Source: Chloroflexota bacterium
GTDB lineage: Bacteria; Chloroflexota; Dehalococcoidia; Lucifugimonadales; VGZR01
Direction of reading: 5' to 3'
Length of the DNA: 6,898 bases
NCBI GenBank assembly: GCA_027625225.1
Contig: JAQBWG010000105.1
Span: forward strand, 1 to 6,898
The position numbers and the translations under genes are program-made. This document shows, piece by piece, positions 1-6,400 of the stretch. Under the pieces are notes generated by a model. It was not told the origin of the DNA. It worked only from the letters and a program-made list of their open reading frames with translations, and did not search any database. The first letter of the stretch is position 1; every line of letters begins with the position of its first letter.

Positions 1-1469
1 TGCCATGGTGTCGCATGCAGGCGTATCCCCCCAGTTACCGAAGTACAGGCTGCAGGAAGGCAGCGCATCCATGATCGGGTCGGCCATAATCCACTCAACC
101 CACCAGTCCGTAATCATGTCCCAGTCGGGGTCAGGAAGCCTGGACAGCAGTGTCGCCCAGTCCATACCCGGCATTTCTACATTGATGCCAACTTCTTCCA
201 TCACGGGCTTAATAACCTGGCCCAGGAAGGTGATGGTGGCATAGTCGTTCGGGTTCATCAGCAAGAATGGCTCGCCGTCGTAGCCAGACTGAGCGAGAAG
301 TTGCTGAGCCTTGGCCATATTGCCCTGGTCGTAGAGCTCTTTACCAGCCTCACTCGGCCAAGCGGAAGGATAGCGATTGTATTCAGTCCTCCACAGCTCT
401 TTAGGGCCGATACCGGCCATCAAGAAGTCTACGTCCGTAGCAGCAAGTACTGCCTGACGCAGCAATTTGTTGTCGGCCGGAGACGAAGTCAGGTGGAAGT
501 CAACTGACGAAATGTGGTTGTTGTCCTGAGCAATCCCGATCTTCGAGTTGTTGCTCAAAGTATCGAAGAAGTCCAACCCCGCACCGTCCACGATGTCCCA
601 CTCACCGGTCTGTAGTCCGGCAATCTTGGTCTCTTCAGCCGGAATCTCAAGCCAGACGATTTCATCCACGTAGGCATGCTTGGCGCCAGCGAGGTTGTCG
701 CTGGCTTCCGAGCGGGCCACATAGTCGTCGAAACGCTCGAGTGTCAACCTGTTGCCCCGTTCCCAGTTCTTGAGCTTGTACGGCCCGGAGCCGATGGCGT
801 TTGCTTCACCATGCTCTTGCTGAGCCGGGAACTCTTCCATGATTTCCTTGGGATAGATATTGCTGAACGGCCAGGGAGCCGCCAACCCTTCCGCGACGAA
901 ACCGACGGAGCGGTCAAACTCAAGACTAAGGTCTTGGTGTCAACGACAACTGCTCCACCTTCAATCAAGTGCTCGTCGAGCAACTGCCCGTGCGCCTGGG
1001 TTACCCAGATGCGCTTGAGCGAAGGAATAACGTCCGCAGCCTCGACATTGGTTCCGTCATGGAATTTCAGGCCGTTACGCAGCGTGAATGTCCACTTCGA
1101 CCCGTCAGCATTTACTTCCCAGCTCTCCACCATCTGTGGATGAACCGAGTAATCGCTGGCAGGCTCAAACAGACGGTCCCAGATGTGGGCCGCTACAACT
1201 GTCGTCACCCACGCACCGGTGAATGACATGTCCAGGCTTTCGATGCTTGCCTGAGACACTACCCGCAGCGTACCGCCGTGCTTGGCCTCGCCCTCCATCA
1301 TTGCTGATGTCGGAGTAGCCTGTACGACTTGCGTGGACTGCACTTGGGTGGCCACCGTGGTGGATTGCGGCGCTTGGGTTGCCGTGCCGCCTTCGTCGCT
1401 GCTGCAAGCTGCGATGAGCAAACCTATAATCAACGCTAAACCTAAGGATAAGTACAACCGAGGTTTCAT
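1..1469 (-). pseudogene. ABC transporter solute-binding lipoprotein (SBP_bac_5, peptide/nickel/opine type), frameshifted and cut by the left edge
   Basis: Extracytoplasmic receptor that would bind a peptide-like or other small ligand and deliver it to an Opp/Dpp-type ABC importer; the permease and ATPase genes would lie beyond the left edge. The start at 1469 is preferred over an in-frame ATG at 1496 because AAGGGGGAG lies just upstream and the protein then begins with a compact lipoprotein signal: MKPR, a hydrophobic stretch (residues 5-19) and lipobox IAAC with Cys22. A Ser/Thr/Gln-rich linker (23-61) precedes HGGTLRVV (64-71). Family hallmarks follow: MVESWEVNADG (113-123) and the LRNGLKFHDGT block (130-140). 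Near 915-918 the frame changes. Positions 915 to 1 stay open in the second frame and continue the family pattern (PWPFSNIYPKE, IGSGPYKLKNWERG, then DWWVEWIMADP near the edge). Corrected, about 490 residues are visible, with perhaps 40-80 C-terminal residues missing. Uncorrected, the product is 241 residues ending at 744. The family call is firm; the ligand is unknown. The break could be a real mutation or a sequencing or assembly error. Confidence 0.88.
915..918 (-). other. One-base frameshift in the solute-binding protein gene
   Basis: On the minus strand the frame from 1469 reads ...TKTLVLS and then turns into non-family sequence (TAPSVSSRKGW...) that stops at 744. The other frame, starting with GAC at 915, reads DRSVGFVAEGLAAPWPF and stays open to position 1. 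Restoring one base in the short T run (minus-strand TTT, positions 918-916) joins the halves as L-S-F-D-R or similar. The flanking sequence has no classical slippery heptamer, so programmed frameshifting is unlikely. Confidence 0.8.
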
Positions 1470-1530
1470 CTCTCTCCCCCTTTTCTCTGCTACCAACCAT
1501 TTCCATCGTCGATGCTCCAGACACGCGGTG

Positions 1531-1565
1531 AGCGTATCGCGGAGCTAGTGCGCGATAGTGGCGCT
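1531..1565. repeat. GC-rich inverted repeat in the divergent intergenic region
   Basis: TATCGCG (1535-1541) and CGCGATA (1551-1557) are perfect inverted copies separated by 9 nt. Outer arms AGCG (1531-1534) and CGCT (1562-1565) extend the dyad across a 4-nt bulge (GTGG). It sits at the predicted start of the leftward transcript, just downstream of the candidate -10 at 1572-1567. It could therefore be an operator or a 5'-end hairpin of the solute-binding protein mRNA. The repeat is directly visible; its role is inference. Confidence 0.5.
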
Positions 1566-1566
1566 T

Positions 1567-1596
1567 AGTAAACACTTAAACGCACACCTTTGTCAA
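1567..1596 (-). promoter_or_regulatory. Candidate sigma-70-type promoter for the solute-binding protein gene
   Basis: Read on the minus strand, a perfect -35 TTGACA (1596-1591) is followed after 18 nt by TTTACT (1572-1567), a 4/6 match to TATAAT. Transcription would start near 1560, leaving a leader of about 90 nt before the ATG at 1469. The position and the perfect -35 make it plausible; the -10 is only moderate. Confidence 0.45.
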
Positions 1597-1674
1597 GCCC
1601 AAATACTAGCTGTGCATATACTTACCTGCGGCTATCAAACTCAATAGTTCTCTGTATCCATCTTCTCTAATTAG

Positions 1675-1703
1675 TTGACCTCCATAACCGAAAGCCCTAA
1701 AGT
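1675..1703 (+). promoter_or_regulatory. Candidate sigma-70-type promoter for the GatC-like/amidase/oxidase operon
   Basis: TTGACC (1675-1680, 5/6 to the -35 consensus) and TAAAGT (1698-1703, 4/6 to the -10 consensus) are spaced by 17 nt, the optimal distance. Transcription would start near 1710, about 110 nt before the TTG start at 1819. The rest of 1704-1806 holds a small perfect 5-bp hairpin (AAAGC-TTG-GCTTT, 1732-1744) and an AT-rich stretch around 1787-1800, but no other clear signal. Confidence 0.4.
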
Positions 1704-1806
1704 ACCTCCGCAAGGCCACGATACTCGGCTAAAAGCTTGGCTTTACCTTAAGTAAACATGGGACACGAAAGAAAAACGAACCCATTCAAATATATGTATG
1801 TTCTGT

Positions 1807-1812
1807 AAGGAG
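1807..1812 (+). promoter_or_regulatory. Ribosome binding site that fixes a TTG start
   Basis: AAGGAG lies 6 nt upstream of the TTG at 1819-1821. No ATG or GTG is available at a suitable place in this frame before the conserved N-terminal helix, so this site decides the start of the GatC-like gene. Confidence 0.7.
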
Positions 1813-1818
1813 TAAACC

Positions 1819-2031
1819 TTGAAGGAGTTGACCGTCACGGAAGTACAGGCTCTTGCCAAGGCCGCCGGCCTGGACTTGACCGAACCGGAACTCACTGAAG
1901 CCTCCTATCATACCAACGCCCTGCTCGAAGCGATGGAGAACATTTCCGAACCTGGTTTGAAAGCGATGGAACACAATCCCATGCTGTTCCCACCCGCCGG
2001 TTCTCCACCCAGCGATAAGAGGAAGGGATAG
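1819..2031 (+). CDS. Small GatC-like amidase accessory protein
   Basis: A 70-residue cytoplasmic protein with no signal peptide. The N-terminal half fits the GatC pattern: a start like LTVTEVQALAKAAGLDLTE (residues 4-22) resembles the GatC 'eev..iAkLArLeLte.E' helix. The second helix, around TNALLEAMENISEPGLKAME, matches the GatC 'ILdyve.Ln.vDteGVep' region. GatC wraps around and stabilises GatA in the GatCAB tRNA amidotransferase. AtzG does the same for the amidase AtzE, so this protein most likely partners with the amidase directly downstream. It is shorter than typical GatC (about 90-100 residues) and ends in a Pro/Ser/Lys-rich tail. The TTG start is supported by AAGGAG 6 nt upstream. Only 5 nt separate its stop from the amidase ATG, which indicates co-translation. 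No GatB is in view, so a role in Gln-tRNA or Asn-tRNA formation is not favoured. The GatC-like assignment rests on pattern resemblance, not a search. Confidence 0.75.
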   Translation: MKELTVTEVQALAKAAGLDLTEPELTEASYHTNALLEAMENISEPGLKAMEHNPMLFPPAGSPPSDKRKG

Positions 2032-2036
2032 GAGCA

Positions 2037-3455
2037 ATGGCCGCATCTGAAATCCACTACCTCTCCGCCGCTGACCTTGGACGCGCCATCCAGGCCAAGA
2101 ACGTCTCGCCCGTCGAGGCCACGAATGCCTATCTCGACCGCATCGCCAAACTCGATCCTACCTACCACGCATACATTACCGTCGGCAAGAACGACGCACT
2201 CAAACAGGCTAAAGAGTTAGAGAAGGAAGCATCTGCCGGTCGCTTCCGCGGCCCGCTGCACGGCGTTCCCGTCGCCATGAAAGACCCCGTCGGCGTCAAG
2301 GGCTGGCCCAGCACCGGCGGCTCGGCCATCTTCAAGGACAACATCCTCGATTACGACTCCACCATCGCCGCCCGTCTCAAACAGGCCGGCGCAATTATCA
2401 TCGGCAAGACCAACATGACTGAGATGGGCATCGCGGAGACCATCGAATTCCCCTGGGGCACGCCCCTCAACCCCTGGAACCACGGACGCAGCACCGGCTC
2501 CTCCAGCGCCGGCTCCGGGGCGGCGACCGCCGCGTTCCTGTGCGCCGCCTCGCTCGGTGGAGACACCGGCGGCTCCATTCGCATCCCCGCCGCCTACTGC
2601 GGCCTCGTCGGACTCCGTCCCTCGTTCGGCCGCGTCAGCCGCTACGGCGTGATGACCGTCACCTGGTCTATGGACACCATCGGCCCCATGACCCGTACCG
2701 TCGAAGACACAGCGCTGATGCTGCAAGCCATCGCCGGGCACGACCCCAAAGACCGTCATAGCTACAACTCGCCCGTTCCCGACTACGCCTCAGACATGAA
2801 GAAGGGCGTCAAGGGACTGCGCGTAGGCGTTATCAAGGAACTGGTTGAGGCCGAGCAAGTCGAGCCGGACGTTGCGAAGGCCACGCAACAAGCCATCGCG
2901 ACCCTGAAAGATCTCGGCGCGGTCGTGGAAAACGTCTCGCTCCCCATGGTGCAGCACTCCGGCCCCATACATTGGGTCATCTGCTACTCCGAGTTCGCGA
3001 CGACGTATCGCGACATCATCCGCACCCGCGCCAAGGAACTCACTCACATGGTGCGCATCGCGGTGTTGGGCGGCGGCATCCTGCCCGCCCAGTCGTACTA
3101 CAAAGCTCTCATGTTGCGTGAGATGCTCCGCCGTGAAATGCTGGCGGCGTTCGACAAGTTCGACGTACTCGTCTGCCCCACCATGCCCTCCGGTGCTATG
3201 CCCCGTGCCAAGTCATTGAAAACGACAGGCAAGGACATGGTCTCAAGCTGGGTGACCGGCCCCGTTCGCATGACCGCGCCGTTCAGCCACGCCAACGTCC
3301 CCGCGCTGTCCGTACCCTCCGGCATGACTTCCGACGGCCTTCCCATCGGCTTCCAAATCGCCGGGCGACCTCTGGACGAGTCCAGCGTCCTTCGCGCCGG
3401 CTACGCCTTCGAACAGGCCACCGATTGGCACAAGGCCCGTCCACCCGGTGTATAA
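2037..3455 (+). CDS. Amidase-signature family amidase (GatA/AtzE-like)
   Basis: A 472-residue cytoplasmic amide hydrolase, normal length for the family, with no signal peptide. The Ser-cisSer-Lys catalytic machinery is intact. Lys82 lies in GVPVAMKDPVG. Ser156 lies in the Gly/Ser-rich loop GRSTGSSSAGSG (150-161). The nucleophile Ser180 lies in GGDTGGSIRIPAAYCGLVGL (174-193). The Lys-to-Ser and Ser-to-Ser spacings (74 and 24) match those of well-studied amidases. The C-terminal block NVPALSVPSGMTSDGLPIGF (420-439), followed by QIAGRP, is also typical. The ATG at 2037 has AAGGGA 8 nt upstream, and the preceding stop is 5 nt away. Many such enzymes are annotated GatA by similarity, but here the partner is a short GatC-like protein and no GatB is present. 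A catabolic or biosynthetic amidase with an AtzG/GatC-type subunit fits better. The substrate (amide, carbamoyl compound or acyl-amino acid derivative) cannot be read from the sequence. No terminator is visible in the 29 nt before the next gene, so they are probably co-transcribed. Confidence 0.95.
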   Translation: MAASEIHYLSAADLGRAIQAKNVSPVEATNAYLDRIAKLDPTYHAYITVGKNDALKQAKELEKEASAGRFRGPLHGVPVAMKDPVGVKGWPSTGGSAIFKDNILDYDSTIAARLKQAGAIIIGKTNMTEMGIAETIEFPWGTPLNPWNHGRSTGSSSAGSGAATAAFLCAASLGGDTGGSIRIPAAYCGLVGLRPSFGRVSRYGVMTVTWSMDTIGPMTRTVEDTALMLQAIAGHDPKDRHSYNSPVPDYASDMKKGVKGLRVGVIKELVEAEQVEPDVAKATQQAIATLKDLGAVVENVSLPMVQHSGPIHWVICYSEFATTYRDIIRTRAKELTHMVRIAVLGGGILPAQSYYKALMLREMLRREMLAAFDKFDVLVCPTMPSGAMPRAKSLKTTGKDMVSSWVTGPVRMTAPFSHANVPALSVPSGMTSDGLPIGFQIAGRPLDESSVLRAGYAFEQATDWHKARPPGV

Positions 3456-3471
3456 GCGTTTCTGAACTTGT

Positions 3472-3479
3472 AGGGGTGG
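3472..3479 (+). promoter_or_regulatory. Ribosome binding site and start choice of the multicopper oxidase
   Basis: AGGGGTGG precedes three possible in-frame GTG starts at 3476, 3479 and 3485. The GTG at 3485 gives the best spacing (about 7 nt from AGGGGT), whereas the two upstream codons overlap or abut the purine run. All three choices keep the same signal peptide and differ by at most three residues. Confidence 0.5.
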
Positions 3480-3484
3480 TGAGC

Positions 3485-6400
3485 GTGGGCAGAAGTAAAC
3501 AGCTTGCAGTCCGTTCGCTCATCGCCATCGTCTGCGTCGGCGCCGTCCTCGGCATCATGCTCGGCTGCAACCGAAGCGAGTCGACTCCCACGGCATCCCC
3601 AACCGCACACGAAGGCTCCGAAGGTTTGCAACTCGGTCCCGAAACCGCCGAAAGCGTCTATGCTGGCGCACTATGCCCTGACAACGCCACCGTCCGCGCC
3701 TACAGCGTGGTGGCCATCAACGTCGAAGTGTCGCTCAACCGCTACCTCGACTACGACCCAGACGGCCGCATGTACGTCCTCGAAGAAGAACTCGCCCGCG
3801 TCCGCGACGAAGAGGACCGGAACCGCCTCGCCCGTCTGAATGGCACCGAACCCGCCGTCTCCATCGGACTCCAGGGCGACGCCATCCAGCCGCTGGCCCT
3901 GCGGGTCAACCAGGGCGAGTGCCTGCGCCTGACGCTCCGCAACGCCCTCGAAGACAACGAACCTGTCACCCTCCACCTCCACGGCTCCAGCCTGCACATC
4001 GCCGCCACCGGTGCACCCGCCATCGCCACCAACCCCGACGCCGTCGTCACGCCCGGTCGGTCTGTCACCTACGAATGGATGGTCACCGAAGACACCCCCG
4101 AGGGCACGCACCACTTCCACAGCCACGGCGACACCCGTGAGCAGACCAACCACGGCCTCTTCGGCGCGGTCATCGTCGAGCCAAGGGGCTCGGCGTACAT
4201 CGACCCCCTGACCGGCGGCGAGCTTCGCAGTGGCTGGGCGGCCATCGTCCGCGACCCTGTCCGCGGCGACTTCCGCGAGTTCATCCTCTTCTACCACGAG
4301 ATCGGCAACGAGAACTTCATCCTCTTGAACGGCAACGACGAGCCCATCCCTCAGATAGACCCTTACACATCCGCCTACCGGCCCGCCGCGCGCGCCATCA
4401 ACTACCGCAGCGAGCCCTTCATGAACCGGCTCGACCTCCAGCAGCAACTTGGCGGCTTCTTCGACAAGTCACAGGCCTACAGCTCCTACACCTTCGGCGA
4501 CCCCGCCACGCCCATCGCCCGCAGCTACCTCGGCGACCCGGTGAAAGATCGCGTGGTACACGGCGGTTCCGAGGTGTTCCACGTCCATCACACCCACGGC
4601 GGCAGCATCCGCTGGAACCGCCAGACGGACGCCGAGCCTTCCACCTTCGACACCGGCCTGAACAAGCGACCGTCCCTGCTGCCCGTCGTGTCCGAGCGTG
4701 TGGACTCCCAGTCCGTCGGCCCGTCCGAAAGCTACGACCTGGAACACGAATGCGGCTCCGGCGGATGCCAGCAAAGCGTCGGCGACTACCTCGTCCACTG
4801 CCACGTCGGCCACCACTACATCGCCGGCATGTGGATGGTCTGGCGCGTCTACAACACCCTGCAAAACGGCGACACTTCGACCGACACGCTCCCGCCCCTG
4901 CTCGAACTCCCTGACCGTGAGGGGGACGCCCGGCCCGCCGTGACCTCGCAAGACCTCGTCGGCCGCACCGTCGAATCTCAGGGACAGCCGTTGCGTATAT
5001 CACAAGCTAACCTCGCGACATGGGTGGAAGGCCAGCTCCCGCCGCAGGGCCAGCCGCGCGGCTACGACGCTTCGGTGCTCGACTGGGAGGTGTCCGGCAC
5101 CCTTTATCTGAACGAACCCGAGACTTCACAGGCCTGGTCCGGCTACCGTCCAGTTCAGCCCGGCGACCGTCCACCGCTCTATTTCGACCCGCTCACCGGC
5201 AAGCTCGCCTATCCCTTCCTGCGACCCCATCTGGGACGGCGCCCGCCATTCGCGCCCAACCACGGCCCCGCTCCCTTCCTCGACCCCGTCACCGGCTCGG
5301 GCACCGACCCGCCTCAGCCCGGCGCGAACGGCCCCGCAAGCCTGTGTCCGACCGGCACCGCGCTTGAGGAGTACGTCGTCCACGCCATTACAGTGCCCAT
5401 CCCGCTGAATGAGCGGCTGAACATCGTCGACCCTGTCGGCCAACTGTATGTCCTGAAAGAGGACGAGGACCGCATTCGGGCTACGAACGACCTCAAGACC
5501 CCGCTCGCCATCCGCGCCAACGCCGGTGAGCACTGCGTGGACATCATTTTCAAGAGTGAGTTGCGCGACTCGTCTGAAAACAACTTCTTCAGTAAGGCCA
5601 ACACTCACATCCACTTCGTCCAGTTCGACGTGCTCGCCTCCGACGGCGTCAGCACCGGCTTCAACTACGAGCAGTCGGTGCGTCCGTTCGCCGTCGAGGG
5701 CGAAACGCTTACCGCCGCGACGTCCGCCGGAACCGACCGCGTGCGCCTGTCGGACACCGCCCGCTTTCAGCGTGGCGCGCTCGTCGGCGTGGGCATGGAC
5801 CAGAACGAGACGTTCGAGATACGCCGCATCGCGGCCGTCGAAGGTGATGCGCTTGTCTTCGACGCCCCGCTTGAGCACACCCACGGTCGCGGCGAAATCG
5901 TCAGCACCGAATTCGTCCGCTACCGCTGGTACCCCGACGTTCAGTTCGGCACCGCCTATTTCCACGACCACGTGGACGCCCTCTCCTCCTGGAAGCACGG
6001 CCTGTTCGGCGCGCTCATCTCCGAGCCGCCCGGCTCCGTCTACCGCGACCCTTACACCGGCCAGGAAGTCCGCAGCGGCCCCATCGTGGACATCCACACC
6101 GACGCCCGCGTGTCCGCTGACGTGGACGGCTCCTTCCGCGAGCTGGTCATGTTTATCCAGGACGACAATCCGGTTACCCGCAAAGGCCGTTCCAGCGGCA
6201 GTAGCTTCAACCTGCGCGTTGAACCGCTCGACTTGCGCTCCGGCGACCCCGCCGACTTCTTCAACGCACGCATCCACGGTGACCCCGAAACGCCCGTGCT
6301 GGAAGCGTTCCTCGGCGACCCCGTCGTCATCCGCGGGCTGGTCAGCGGCACCAACGACGTCCACACCTGGCACATCGACGGCCACTGGTTCCGCATCGAG

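Noticed and set aside
910..925. Programmed ribosomal frameshifting in the solute-binding protein
   Set aside because: The sequence around the shift lacks a slippery heptamer, I saw no downstream structure, and the family is not known for recoding.
676..1143. 155-codon open frame on the plus strand in the left third
   Set aside because: It is antisense to the solute-binding protein gene and spans its frameshift. It has no signal, ribosome site or recognisable family.
1470..1496. ATG at 1496 as the start of the solute-binding protein
   Set aside because: It would add nine charged residues before the signal peptide. The ATG at 1469 has the better ribosome site and gives a compact lipoprotein signal.
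1732..1744. Small hairpin AAAGC-TTG-GCTTT as a terminator
   Set aside because: The stem is only 5 bp and AT-rich, no gene ends in front of it, and it has no following T tract.
2217..2759. 180-codon open frame on the minus strand opposite the amidase
   Set aside because: It runs opposite the amidase catalytic region, and its Gly/Ala/Asp/Val-rich translation is a shadow.
3671..4447. 258-codon open frame on the minus strand opposite module 1
   Set aside because: It is antisense to the clear HxH/HSH-containing oxidase frame, and its composition is typical of a shadow frame.
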